A stretch of 51,532 nt of DNA from Acidimicrobiaceae bacterium (GTDB taxonomy: Bacteria; Actinomycetota; Acidimicrobiia; Acidimicrobiales; Aldehydirespiratoraceae): the NCBI GenBank assembly GCA_016845585.1, contig JAERSO010000007.1, forward strand, positions 1 through 51,532, read 5' to 3'. The notes beneath the pieces are model-generated. The model did no database searches and was not told where the DNA came from. It saw only the letters and a program-made list of their open reading frames with translations. Each line of letters starts with the position of its first letter. Position 1 is the stretch's first letter. This document shows positions 27,617-34,772 of this stretch, piece after piece. A program made the translations under genes and the position numbers.

Positions 27617-28492
27617 ATGCTCGACGACCGGCGCAAGGGATGGGGGCTCGCCGCCCTCGGCATGCTGTTGGTGTCGACCGACTCGTACTTCATCCGGCTC
27701 TCGGAGCTGAACGCGTGGAATGTCGCCTTCCTCGTTTCATGCTTCTCCCTGCCCGTCCAGCTGCTCTTTCAGCGAGTGGTGGAAGGCGGGAGGCCGATCG
27801 CGGCATTCCGGAGGTATCGCCGTGGACTTCTGATCGTCGGCACGCTCTCGGGGATCAGCCAGATTTCGTTCATCGGGGCCGTGACGAGAACCGACGTGTC
27901 GAACGTCGTGGTGATCGTCGCCGCCGCACCGGTCATCGCCGCGGTCGTCGGTCGGGTGATGCTGGGGGAGCGGACCTCACGGCAGGTGTGGACGGCGATT
28001 CTCATCACCATCGCCGGGGTGGTCATCGTCGTCTCCGGCTCGATCGGCGAGCCGAACCTCACCGGTGACTTCCTCGCGGTCCTGGCCATCGTTGCGTTCG
28101 CGATCAACATGAACGTGTGGCGGCTCTATAGCGACATGAGCCGGTTTGTCGGTCTCGCACTCTCAGCCTTCGTGACCGGCGGTATCGCGGTGTGGTTCAT
28201 CGACAATCCGTTCAGCCACGACCTCCGGGCCTACTTCTCGGTGACGTGTATGGGCCTCCTGTTCAATCCGCTCGGCCGGATCTCGCACACCAACGCGCCG
28301 CGGTTTGTTCCCGCGGCTGAGGTGGCGTTGTTCATCCCGGTCGAAACCCTGGCCGCCACGACGTGGGCCTGGATCGCATTCGATGAGCAGCCCGTCACCG
28401 CCACCTTCATCGGTGGCGCCATCGTGATCGCCGGCATGGTCGTCGGAACGCTCGGCCGGGCGACTGGCGCACCGGCGCGCGAGACTGCGTAG
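27617..28492 (+). CDS. EamA/DMT-family membrane transporter
   Basis: 291 aa with about ten hydrophobic segments in the two-repeat EamA layout (for example VVVIVAAAPVIAAVVGRVML and AILITIAGVVIVVSGSI; second repeat VALFIPVETLAATTWAWIAF). DMT proteins export metabolites or amino acids; the substrate is unknown. Leaderless start predicted from the -10 built on the preceding stop. Palindrome C begins 2 nt after its TAG stop. Confidence 0.85.
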   Translation: MLDDRRKGWGLAALGMLLVSTDSYFIRLSELNAWNVAFLVSCFSLPVQLLFQRVVEGGRPIAAFRRYRRGLLIVGTLSGISQISFIGAVTRTDVSNVVVIVAAAPVIAAVVGRVMLGERTSRQVWTAILITIAGVVIVVSGSIGEPNLTGDFLAVLAIVAFAINMNVWRLYSDMSRFVGLALSAFVTGGIAVWFIDNPFSHDLRAYFSVTCMGLLFNPLGRISHTNAPRFVPAAEVALFIPVETLAATTWAWIAFDEQPVTATFIGGAIVIAGMVVGTLGRATGAPARETA

Positions 28493-28493
28493 G

Positions 28494-28533
28494 TCACGCT
28501 GGGGACAGACCCCGCGTGAGCTTGGGGGCTCAC
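28494..28533. repeat. Palindrome C with third arm, core GGGGACAGACCCC
   Basis: TCACGC pairs with GCGTGA around (T)GGGG-ACAGA-CCCC (28494-28519). The right arm can instead pair downstream: GTGAGC (28516-28521) with GCTCAC (28528-28533) around TTGGGG. The two stems exclude each other. The second would hide the G-run (28524-28528) that could serve as Shine-Dalgarno for ATG 28534. Confidence 0.8.
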
Positions 28534-28935
28534 ATGTCGACAGCGTAGAAGATCGAGCTGGTCTACGCCGCAATCATCCTGACCTGGGGATTTCTCCTCG
28601 GACTGGCGCTGGCGAAGGAACGAATGGCCGCCGCGGTCGCTCCCCGATCATTGGTGACGGCGCATATCGCCGCCCTGATGCAAGGTGCCATGCACCTTGG
28701 TTTGGTGGCCGGGTTCGTGTACCTCGACCTCAGCGACGGTTGGGCCACGACGGCGGCTTGGCTCCTCGTCATCAGCTCGGCCTTCGAGGCGCTCGGCGGG
28801 GCCACGAATTGGTTGCAGGGCACGGGGGACCAGTTCGCGGAGAAGAGCCTCGGCTACAAGTTCAACAGCATCAGTGGCCCGGTGGGGATCGTGGGCATTC
28901 TGATCGTGTTGGTCGGAGCCATCAGGGTCATCTGA
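28534..28935 (+). pseudogene. Small 4-TM membrane protein gene with amber codon at codon 5
   Basis: Read through the TAG, the frame is ATG-TCG-ACA-GCG-TAG followed by 128 further codons. The segment right after the stop (LVYAAIILTWGFLLGLALA) is a clear first transmembrane helix, so the normal protein must begin upstream of the first later ATG (28624). Further helices: AALMQGAMHLGLVAGFVYL, TTAAWLLVISSAFEALGG and GPVGIVGILIVLVGAIRV. Four helices with AH...MQG vaguely recall the styrene-oxide-isomerase-like group, a weak guess. Explanations: nonsense mutation, use of a non-standard start (CTG 28558), a restart at 28624 giving 103 aa, or sequence error. Confidence 0.6.
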
Positions 28936-28942
28936 GTGTGAG

Positions 28943-29026
28943 TACGGACGGGGGGACTTGAACCCCCACACCCTTCCGGGCACCAGGACCTAAACCTGGC
29001 GTGTCTGCCAATTCCACCACGTCCGC
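28943..29026 (-). tRNA. tRNA-Leu, anticodon UAG
   Basis: On the minus strand an 84-nt class II tRNA starts GCGGACGTGGTGG, with anticodon stem CCAGG/CCTGG and loop TTTAGGT (anticodon TAG, reading CUA/CUN), a long variable arm (GTGCCCGGAAGGGTG) and T-arm GGGGGTTCAAGTCCCCC. The acceptor 3' side is CGTCCGT, with a G-U first pair. CCA is not encoded. Confidence 0.95.
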
Positions 29027-29061
29027 ATGATGCGCTCGCCAGGGTATCCGTCTCAAGATCC

Positions 29062-29736
29062 ATGCTGAGAGGCCGAAGCAACTGGTATGTGGCGAAGGAT
29101 CGTGTTGTTGCTCGCGCTCGGGCTGGTTGCGGCGCGGATGCGATCGAAGAGTTCACCGGGGTGAACCGAGAAATCCCTGAACCCAAATCAGCGTGGGCGA
29201 CCACGACCCCGCCGCTGGCGGCCGTCGACGGCGGCGAGCCGGTCGCGCCGGTCACCACCGCGTCCGCCCCGGCCACGTCGATCGCTGCGGACCTCTCCGT
29301 CGAGGGTGCGCTGGTTCAGTCGAACGACGGGATCTGCGCCGTCTTCCTCGCCGTGATGTTGACGAGCCCGGACACGTTCGGCTCTGACGAAGCGGCCAAC
29401 GCGGCCTATCGGCCGGCGCTCGAACCGATCAGCGCGGAAGCGGCGGCCCTGCTGGATGCAGTCAGCACCGGCGCCTCGACCGCCGGTCGCCTCTGGCAGG
29501 ACCTCGCCCGCCTTGACGCCCTCGCGGCCGACGCGTGTGGCGTGCCGTTCGCCAACGCTCAGATCGTGTTGGCGACCTACAACGTCGAGGGTGCCGGCGG
29601 GTGGCCGACGGCGATGCCGTGCTTCGTGCCGACCGGGGAGACGCTGTGCGCCACCGCGTTGAGCCACGCAGCCGTTGATTGCCTTTCCGGTCAGGCGGTC
29701 ACGTGGCGTGACGGTGAGTGGCGTCTCGGGCGCTAA
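29062..29736 (+). CDS. Probable lipoprotein of unknown function, signal peptide out of frame
   Basis: The open frame gives 224 aa, but its first 30 codons look spurious. In another frame, ATG 29087 encodes MWRRIVLLLALG, a good signal peptide; a -1 shift (one missing base) near 29120-29123 would join it to AGCGADAIEEFTG in this frame, forming a lipobox-like GAGC. The mature part is Ala-rich and secreted-looking, with three cysteine-bearing segments (NDGICAVFL, ADACGVPFANAQIV and AMPCFVPTGETLCATAL); no family is recognised. The intact protein would be a surface lipoprotein. Either the gene is frameshifted or the sequence lost a base. It lies between tRNA-Leu and clpP. Confidence 0.55.
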   Translation: MLRGRSNWYVAKDRVVARARAGCGADAIEEFTGVNREIPEPKSAWATTTPPLAAVDGGEPVAPVTTASAPATSIAADLSVEGALVQSNDGICAVFLAVMLTSPDTFGSDEAANAAYRPALEPISAEAAALLDAVSTGASTAGRLWQDLARLDALAADACGVPFANAQIVLATYNVEGAGGWPTAMPCFVPTGETLCATALSHAAVDCLSGQAVTWRDGEWRLGR

Positions 29737-29773
29737 AGCGGACACGCGTCGCCAGTGCGGCATTCGTGGGCGG

Positions 29774-29779
29774 TACCCT
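29774..29779 (+). promoter_or_regulatory. -10 element TACCCT, leaderless start of clpP
   Basis: TACCCT ends 8 nt before ATG 29788; no Shine-Dalgarno sequence is present. Confidence 0.6.
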
Positions 29780-29787
29780 TCCAACAT

Positions 29788-30405
29788 ATGACCTCGCAGA
29801 ACGTCTCTCCGCAGCTCAACGCCCCCCAGCTCAACTCGTCCGCCATGCTCGCCAGCCCGCAGGCCGACGTCTACCACCGACTCCTCCAGGACCGCATCGT
29901 GGTTCTCGGCACGGACGTCAACGACGACATCGCCAACTACATCACGGCTCAGCTCCTGTACCTCGAGGGCCAGGACAACGAGAAGCCGATCTGGCTCTAC
30001 ATCAACTCGCCTGGCGGCTCGGTCAGCGCCGGCATGGCCATCTACGACACCATGCAGTTCGTGGCGCCCGACGTCGGCACCATCTGCATGGGCCTCGGTG
30101 CCTCCATGGGGCAGTTCCTGCTCTGTGCCGGCGCCCCGGGCAAGCGCTACGCGCTACCCCACGCTCGCATCATGATGCATCAGCCCCTCGGTGGCGTGCA
30201 GGGTCAGGCCACCGACATCGCGATTCAGGCCGAGCAGATGGCGTACACGAAGCGCCTGCTCCAGGAGCGCATCGCCGAGCACACCGGCCAGACCTATGAG
30301 CAGGTCGAGGCCGACTCGGATCGTGACCGCTGGTTCACCGCCGAAGAGGCGAAGGACTACGGCATCATCGACCACGTCATTGTCCGCCGCGGCGAGATGA
30401 TCTGA
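29788..30405 (+). CDS. clpP: ATP-dependent Clp protease proteolytic subunit
   Basis: 205 aa. Serine peptidase that forms the tetradecameric Clp barrel. Catalytic Ser in [11 protein letters not shown], His in [10 protein letters not shown], and Asp in the [19 protein letters not shown] region. [19 protein letters not shown] is the family signature. ATG 29788 is chosen over 29755 because of the -10 just upstream. It stands alone here: no clpX or second clpP adjoins it, whereas many actinobacteria have a clpP1P2 pair. Confidence 0.95.
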   Translation: MTSQNVSPQLNAPQLNSSAMLASPQADVYHRLLQDRIVVLGTDVNDDIANYITAQLLYLEGQDNEKPIWLYINSPGGSVSAGMAIYDTMQFVAPDVGTICMGLGASMGQFLLCAGAPGKRYALPHARIMMHQPLGGVQGQATDIAIQAEQMAYTKRLLQERIAEHTGQTYEQVEADSDRDRWFTAEEAKDYGIIDHVIVRRGEMI

Positions 30406-30437
30406 CCCAGTCCGGGTTCCAGCTCGAGACGAGTCGG

Positions 30438-30896
30438 GTGGCGACCCCGGTGTTGACATCGGAGATGGTCGAGATCATCGACGGGTACTCCGCCGCGGTG
30501 GTGGCGACGGTGACGCCGGCTGGGCTGCCGGCGGCGTCGGTCAAGGGAACGTTCGTCGTCGAGGACGACCAGCACATCGCGTACGGCGACATCCGGTCGC
30601 CGGGTACCCGGGCGAATCTCCAGGCCAACCCCGCGGTTGAGGTGGTCTTCACCGATGTCCTTAGCCGTGGCGCGGTGCGGATCACGGGGTCGGCTGAGAT
30701 CCATGACGACATCGGGCTGTCGCGCTCGGAGCTGACCGATTCGACATTCCAGCGCATGGATGCGCTGGCCCACATCGGCCGGGACACCGGCCCCGTCGGC
30801 ACGAATGAGTTCGGCCAGCCGATCGGTCCGCCGCTGGAACCGAAGCCCGGTACCGACCTCTCGTCCGCGGCACCCATGAGCGGTCGATACTGCTGA
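30438..30896 (+). CDS. PPOX-like flavin-binding domain running into GNAT linker, ends at UGA
   Basis: 152 aa. Residues 1-100 are a split-barrel PPOX-type domain (IDGYSAAVVATVTPAGLPAA, IRSPGTRANLQANPAVEVVF, VRITGSAEIHDD). From about residue 121 (NEFGQPIGPPLEPKPG ... SGRYC) it resembles the N-terminal segment normally found in front of RimJ-type GNAT acetyltransferases. The frame continues into the next gene after a single TGA (30894-30896). The PPOX C-terminal half seems lost. It is probably a fused or rearranged gene; the enzyme activity is uncertain. GTG start with no evident Shine-Dalgarno sequence. Confidence 0.6.
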   Translation: MATPVLTSEMVEIIDGYSAAVVATVTPAGLPAASVKGTFVVEDDQHIAYGDIRSPGTRANLQANPAVEVVFTDVLSRGAVRITGSAEIHDDIGLSRSELTDSTFQRMDALAHIGRDTGPVGTNEFGQPIGPPLEPKPGTDLSSAAPMSGRYC

Positions 30897-30899
30897 CTG

Positions 30900-31487
30900 G
30901 TGGCACTCGATGCCGATGCCCATGCTGTCGACCTCTTCGAGGAGTTCTCGGCCGCCCACGACAGTGCGTGGACGTACCTGTCCTATGGGCCGTTCCGCGA
31001 CCTCGAGTCGTTCACCGACTGGATGCACATGGCGAACGCGCTCGACGCCACGATGTTCTTCGCCGTCCTCGATCCCGAAGATGACCGGGCGTTGGGCGTG
31101 GCGAGCTATCTGCAAATGGAGCCCGCACTCGCCACGATCGAGGTCGGACACATCCACTTCGGTCCGCATCTGGAACGCACGCCGGCCGCCCCCGAAGTGA
31201 TGTACCTCATGATGAGACGGGCGTTCGACGGCGGCTACCGGCGCTACGAGTGGAAGTGCGACAACCTCAACGCGCCGTCACGGGCCGCTGCCACCCGGCT
31301 CGGCTTCCGCTTCGAGGGCACGTTCCGCCAAGCCACGCACTACAAGGGCCGCAACCGCGACACTGCGTGGTTCTCGATCCTCGATTCGGAGTGGGCGCGC
31401 CTCGACGCCGAGTTCACGCGGTGGCTCGACCCGTCGAACTTCGATGATGCCGGCACCCAGCGGACACGCCTCAGGACCAACCGCTGA
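30900..31487 (+). CDS. GNAT-family N-acetyltransferase (RimJ/RimL type), N-terminally cut
   Basis: 195 aa. Acetyl-CoA-dependent N-acetyltransferase fold: WTYLSYGPFRDLESFTDWM, VGHIHFGP, then RRYEWKCDNLNAPSRAAATR followed by LGFRFEGTFRQATHYKGRNR, typical of the RimJ/RimL subgroup acting on proteins or small amines. It is in the same frame as the upstream PPOX gene; only TGA-CTG lies between them, and the usual first 30 residues of the GNAT family lie before that stop. A CGA-to-TGA change at the expected Arg of GRYC-R-L would explain the split. GTG 30900 could be used by reinitiation. Confidence 0.75.
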   Translation: MALDADAHAVDLFEEFSAAHDSAWTYLSYGPFRDLESFTDWMHMANALDATMFFAVLDPEDDRALGVASYLQMEPALATIEVGHIHFGPHLERTPAAPEVMYLMMRRAFDGGYRRYEWKCDNLNAPSRAAATRLGFRFEGTFRQATHYKGRNRDTAWFSILDSEWARLDAEFTRWLDPSNFDDAGTQRTRLRTNR

Positions 31488-31527
31488 CCTGTCCCCAACG
31501 GGACAGGGGTCTGACCCCAGGTGTCCC
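31488..31527. repeat. Palindrome D with third arm, core GGGGTCTGACCCC
   Basis: GGGACA (31500-31505) and TGTCCC (31522-31527) flank GGGGTCTGACCCC (31506-31518). GGGACAGG can alternatively pair with the upstream CCTGTCCC (31488-31495) around CAAC. Read on the minus strand, the order arm, core, arm, short loop, arm is the same as in palindrome C. It lies between convergent GNAT and rpe genes. Confidence 0.85.
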
Positions 31528-31529
31528 AA

Positions 31530-32195
31530 CTAGCGGGCGGCTTCGGCGAGGGACCTGAGCTCGGTGACGCCCGCCGCTCGATCGTCGTACTTGAACAGGG
31601 CTGAGCCGCTCACGAAGACGTTGGCGCCGGCCGCGGCGCACTCGGCGATGGTGGCGGCGCTGATGCCGCCGTCGACCTCGATGTCGATGTCGTTGCCGCT
31701 CGCCACGACCATGGCCTTCAGTTCGGAGATCTTCTCCGTCAGCGGGATGTAGGCCTGGCCGCCGAAGCCCGGGTTGACCGTCATCACGAGGATGTGGTCG
31801 GTGACATCGAGCACATGGGCCACGACGTTGGCCGGTGTGTGGGGGTTCAGCACGACACCCGAGCGGGCGCCGAGCTTCTGAATGTTGTCGAGGGAGCGGT
31901 GCAGATGGACCGACACCTCGGCATGGATCATGACGGTCTCGCAACCGACGTCGATGTAGAGCGGTGCCATCTCGTCCGGCCGGGCCACCATCAGGTGGGC
32001 CTCGTAGTGGATGGTGGAGTGAGGTCGGCAGCTCTTGATGATGTCGGGACCGATCGAGATGTTTGGCACGAAGACACCGTCCATGACATCCCAGTGGATG
32101 CGATCGACGCCGGCCTTCTCGAGGTCGACGACCTCCTCGCCGAGTCGGGCGAAGTCGGCGGGCAAGACGGACGGGGCGATCTCGATGCGGCTCAC
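31530..32195 (-). CDS. rpe: Ribulose-phosphate 3-epimerase
   Basis: 221 aa TIM-barrel epimerase interconverting ribulose-5-P and xylulose-5-P. Seen: IAPSVLPADFARLGEEV, IHWDVMDGVFVPNIS (metal/substrate residues), MTVNPGFGGQAYIP and EVDGGISAATIAECAAAGAN. GTG 32195 has a -10 TAGGGT 7 nt upstream on this strand. Divergent from the RumA-like gene, with both predicted transcripts leaderless. Confidence 0.95.
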   Translation of the reverse strand: MSRIEIAPSVLPADFARLGEEVVDLEKAGVDRIHWDVMDGVFVPNISIGPDIIKSCRPHSTIHYEAHLMVARPDEMAPLYIDVGCETVMIHAEVSVHLHRSLDNIQKLGARSGVVLNPHTPANVVAHVLDVTDHILVMTVNPGFGGQAYIPLTEKISELKAMVVASGNDIDIEVDGGISAATIAECAAAGANVFVSGSALFKYDDRAAGVTELRSLAEAAR

Positions 32196-32202
32196 CCGGC
32201 CG

Positions 32203-32208
32203 ACCCTA
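32203..32208 (-). promoter_or_regulatory. -10 element TAGGGT, leaderless start of rpe
   Basis: On the minus strand TAGGGT ends 7 nt before GTG 32195. Confidence 0.6.
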
Positions 32209-32225
32209 ATCGCGGCAGACGCCGA

Positions 32226-32231
32226 TACCGT
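32226..32231 (+). promoter_or_regulatory. -10 element TACCGT, leaderless start of RumA-like gene
   Basis: TACCGT ends 8 nt before GTG 32240, forming a compact divergent promoter with that of rpe. Confidence 0.58.
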
Positions 32232-32239
32232 TCTGCCTC

Positions 32240-33412
32240 GTGGAGCTTCGTGTAACCGCCACCGCGCGGGACGGGGCAGGGGTCGCCCGAGCAGACGACG
32301 GACGTGTGGTGTTCGTCGAGGGCGCGCTACCTGGCGAGACGGTCACGGCCGAGATCACGCGCGTCGACAAGCGTTGGTCGCGGGGCCGAGTCGTTGTCGT
32401 GTCGGAGCCATCGCCGGACCGCATCGCGGTCGGATGCTCGCACCAACTCGAAGGGTGTGGCGGTTGCGATCTGTTGCATGTCGAGTCCGGCGCCGCCATT
32501 CGGATGAAGCAGGCGATGGTCGTCGATCAGCTCGTGCGAGCCGAGGTCGACGCTCCCGCCCCCGGGCTTCGTGATCTCGACGACGATCAGGGCCGCACGA
32601 CGGTGCGCGCCGCGGTGGTCGATGGCCGGGCCGGCTATCGCATTCGAGCATCGAACGACATCGTCGTTCCGGACGAGTGTGGCGCCGTCGACCCACTCGC
32701 GGAGGAGTTGCTCGTCGACGGTCGATTCGGTGACGCGGAAGAGGTCCAGATCCGAGTGGGCAACCGCACGGGCGAACGGCTCGTCGTGATCACCGGGTCC
32801 GATTTCGAGGTCGAGCTTCCCGACGACGTCGCGATCGTGACCGATACCCAACTGGCAGCCGGCAAACGCTCGTGGATCCATGAGGAGGCCGCTGGACGTA
32901 GGTGGCGCCTCTCGGCTCGCTCGTTCTTCCAGAATCGGCCCGCCGGCGTGGATGCGCTCGTGGCCGAGGTCCAGGAAATGGTCGACGAGTACGGCACCGA
33001 GGGGCCGCTCGTCGACGCGTACGCTGGGATCGGTATTTTCGGCGGCACCATCGGCGCCGGTCGCACGGTGCACGCCATCGAACGAGGGCGCGACTCGATC
33101 GCCGACGCTCGCGTCAACCTCGCCGGTGCCGACGCCAAGATCGTGAAGGCCGATGTGGCGCGCTGGCGACCGTCGCCGGCGCACATCGTCATCGCCGACC
33201 CGGCCCGTGAGGGGCTCGGAAAGGGTGCGGTGAAGGCGCTTGTGCGGGCCGAACCGAACCTTCTCGTCCTGGCGAGCTGTGATCCCGGATCGTTCGGCCG
33301 CGATGCCAAGCTCCTCGAGAACGCCGGATACACGCTCCAGCGCTACACGGTGATCGACATGTTCCCCGGCACCTCCCACGTGGAGACGGTGGCGGCCTTC
33401 ACCCCGGCCTAG
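32240..33412 (+). CDS. RumA/TrmA-family RNA (uracil-5-)-methyltransferase
   Basis: 390 aa. N-terminal TRAM domain (ELRVTATARDGAGVARADDG), an Fe-S-type cysteine cluster CSHQLEGCGGCDLLH (about 66-80), then a class I methyltransferase with VDAYAGIGIFGGTIG and catalytic Cys in LASCDPGSFGRDAKLL. The C-terminal Glu region SHVETVAAF is conserved. Forms m5U in rRNA or tRNA; RlmD-like because of the Fe-S cysteines. Its TAG stop shares the CTAG at 33409-33412 with the convergent anti-sigma-like gene. Confidence 0.88.
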   Translation: MELRVTATARDGAGVARADDGRVVFVEGALPGETVTAEITRVDKRWSRGRVVVVSEPSPDRIAVGCSHQLEGCGGCDLLHVESGAAIRMKQAMVVDQLVRAEVDAPAPGLRDLDDDQGRTTVRAAVVDGRAGYRIRASNDIVVPDECGAVDPLAEELLVDGRFGDAEEVQIRVGNRTGERLVVITGSDFEVELPDDVAIVTDTQLAAGKRSWIHEEAAGRRWRLSARSFFQNRPAGVDALVAEVQEMVDEYGTEGPLVDAYAGIGIFGGTIGAGRTVHAIERGRDSIADARVNLAGADAKIVKADVARWRPSPAHIVIADPAREGLGKGAVKALVRAEPNLLVLASCDPGSFGRDAKLLENAGYTLQRYTVIDMFPGTSHVETVAAFTPA

Positions 33413-34122
33413 CTGGTGTGAATCATCCCGAAGTCGGCTGACGACGAGCCATCACTCACGGTCACGGTGAACGCGGCATCGAGGGGTGCGGTCGGGAATT
33501 CGACGCGGAGGAACCAGTGGCCGTCGGGGGGTACGACCACGGTGGCCGGTGGATTGTGGGGCGAGGTGACGGTGATGGTTGCGCCGGCGGCAGCGGTGCC
33601 TGAGTACTCGTCGTAGGAAGGATCCTCCGAGTAGCTCTCGTAGCGAGCGATCGCCGTGAAGTCGAGCGATGCCGGGGGTGTGGCTGTGGTGGTCGTCGTC
33701 GGGGGCCGGGTGGTGGTCGGCGCTGCCGTGGTGGTGACGACGGCGACAGTGGTCGTGATCGTCTCTTCAGCATCGGCCAGGTGGTCGGGAGTACCCGTCG
33801 CGGTGGCCGGAACGCTCGTCGGGGCGGTGACAATGGCCTCGCTGTCAGCGTCGTCGACGATGGGCAGGGCGACCTCCGGATCAGTCGGCAGGGTCGGGTC
33901 GGGCTGATCGACGACGTCCACGGGACCGGCGTCCTCGCCCTGCGTCATGGAGACCGCGCCGAAGGTGACGATCGCCGTTGCCACGCAGGCGAGACCGGTC
34001 ATCTTGATCGACCGGATGCGATCGACGCGCACCATGCCCGCGGCGAGTCGATCGGTGTCGATGGCGGGCGTGACCGCTGCGGCATGGCCGGCCAGGGCCT
34101 GGCGGAGTTCGTTCTCGTTCAT
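33409..34122 (-). CDS. Single-pass membrane protein, putative sigma-factor partner
   Basis: 237 aa. Cytosolic N-terminus (ENELRQALAGHAAAVTPAID), one membrane segment (KMTGLACVATAIVTFGAVSM, about 40-59), a Thr/Pro-rich extracytoplasmic linker (AAPTTTRPPTTTTTATPPA) and a C-terminal beta-rich domain (GATITVTSPHNPPATVVVPP). The layout is that of an anti-sigma or regulatory partner, but no zinc-anti-sigma motif is present. GGAGGGAG lies just before ATG 34122, and the gene overlaps the ECF sigma stop (ATGA), so the two are coupled. The long in-frame N-terminal extension is rejected. Confidence 0.78.
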   Translation of the reverse strand: MNENELRQALAGHAAAVTPAIDTDRLAAGMVRVDRIRSIKMTGLACVATAIVTFGAVSMTQGEDAGPVDVVDQPDPTLPTDPEVALPIVDDADSEAIVTAPTSVPATATGTPDHLADAEETITTTVAVVTTTAAPTTTRPPTTTTTATPPASLDFTAIARYESYSEDPSYDEYSGTAAAGATITVTSPHNPPATVVVPPDGHWFLRVEFPTAPLDAAFTVTVSDGSSSADFGMIHTS

Positions 34123-34562
34123 CGTTCTCCCTCCTCGTGGAGGAGCGCTTCGAGGGCTTGCATGCCACGGTGGACGTGGGTGCAGACGGAACCGACCGAG
34201 ATGCCGAGGATGTCCGCGATCTCGGTCTCGGTTCGATCTTCGTAGTGGCGCAGAACCAGACACGAGCGCTGGCGGTCGCTCAGCCGGCGGAGCGCGACGA
34301 CCACCTGTTCCCGGGAGTCGTTTTGCATCGCCCCCCATTCGGCCGATGCCTGTTCAGGTTGGGGTTCGGGGCGGTTGCGGCGGACGACACCGAGATGACG
34401 GGCTCGTCCGCGGGCGAGATTGAGCACCGTGGTGCGCAGGTACGCCCCGACCTTCGCCGGGTCGTCGATCCGCTTCCATGCGCCGTAGAGCTTCAGGAAC
34501 GCCTCGTGGGCGAGGTCCTCGGCCATCTCGTCCTCAGGTGAGACGAAGGCGGCGAACCGCAC
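34119..34562 (-). CDS. ECF-type RNA polymerase sigma factor (5' end out of frame)
   Basis: The clean frame from GTG 34562 gives 147 aa with sigma-2 (EDEMAEDLAHEAFLKLYGAW) and sigma-4 (LSDRQRSCLVLRHYEDRTET then EIADILGISVGSVCTHVHRG) regions, an ECF/SigE-like factor. The sigma-2 helix actually begins earlier in the same frame (DDVLAIYRTDHHDLVRFA), but that part has no start codon. GTG 34698/34695 lies in another frame and would join if the C6 tract (minus strand, 34666-34671) were C5. So the gene is probably about 190 aa and frameshifted, or starts unconventionally. Coupled to the downstream membrane protein, a normal ECF regulatory pair. Confidence 0.8.
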   Translation of the reverse strand: MRFAAFVSPEDEMAEDLAHEAFLKLYGAWKRIDDPAKVGAYLRTTVLNLARGRARHLGVVRRNRPEPQPEQASAEWGAMQNDSREQVVVALRRLSDRQRSCLVLRHYEDRTETEIADILGISVGSVCTHVHRGMQALEALLHEEGER

Positions 34563-34698
34563 GAGATCGTGGTGATCAGTTCGGTAGATCGCGAGGACAT
34601 CGTCCTTGGCTGCGACTCGGCGTTCGCGACGCGACCGAGGTCGGGCCGCGTCCGGGCCGGCCGCCGGGGGGAGAGAGGGTCGCGTTGATGGTCACCAC
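34563..34698 (-). other. Out-of-frame 5' part of the ECF sigma gene with C6 tract
   Basis: On the minus strand GTG 34698 or 34695 opens VTINATLSPP; removing one C from the hexamer at 34666-34671 continues it as AAGPDAARPRSRRERRVAAK and into VLAIYRTD, the start of sigma-2. As sequenced, this frame ends shortly after while the sigma frame has an upstream TGA and no start. Candidate slip site, mutation or sequencing error. Confidence 0.55.
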
Positions 34699-34735
34699 CC
34701 TGTCAGACGCGTGAGACACACCGATCTCTGACATG

Positions 34736-34772
34736 GATCTCCTATCGGCAGGAGATTCCTGCTCAGGAGATC
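34736..34772. repeat. Nested inverted repeat over the lipoprotein stop, upstream of ECF sigma
   Basis: GATCTCCT (34736-34743) and AGGAGATC (34765-34772) enclose a second hairpin, GCAGGA-GAT-TCCTGC (34748-34762). The TGA stop of the minus-strand lipoprotein lies in the outer arm (34763-34765). There is no T-tract, so it may be a transcript-stabilising stem or attenuator rather than a classic terminator. Confidence 0.6.

Noticed and set aside
30894..30896. Selenocysteine at the UGA between PPOX and GNAT
   Set aside because: The expected residue is Arg, not Cys/Sec, and no SECIS-like hairpin is apparent immediately downstream.
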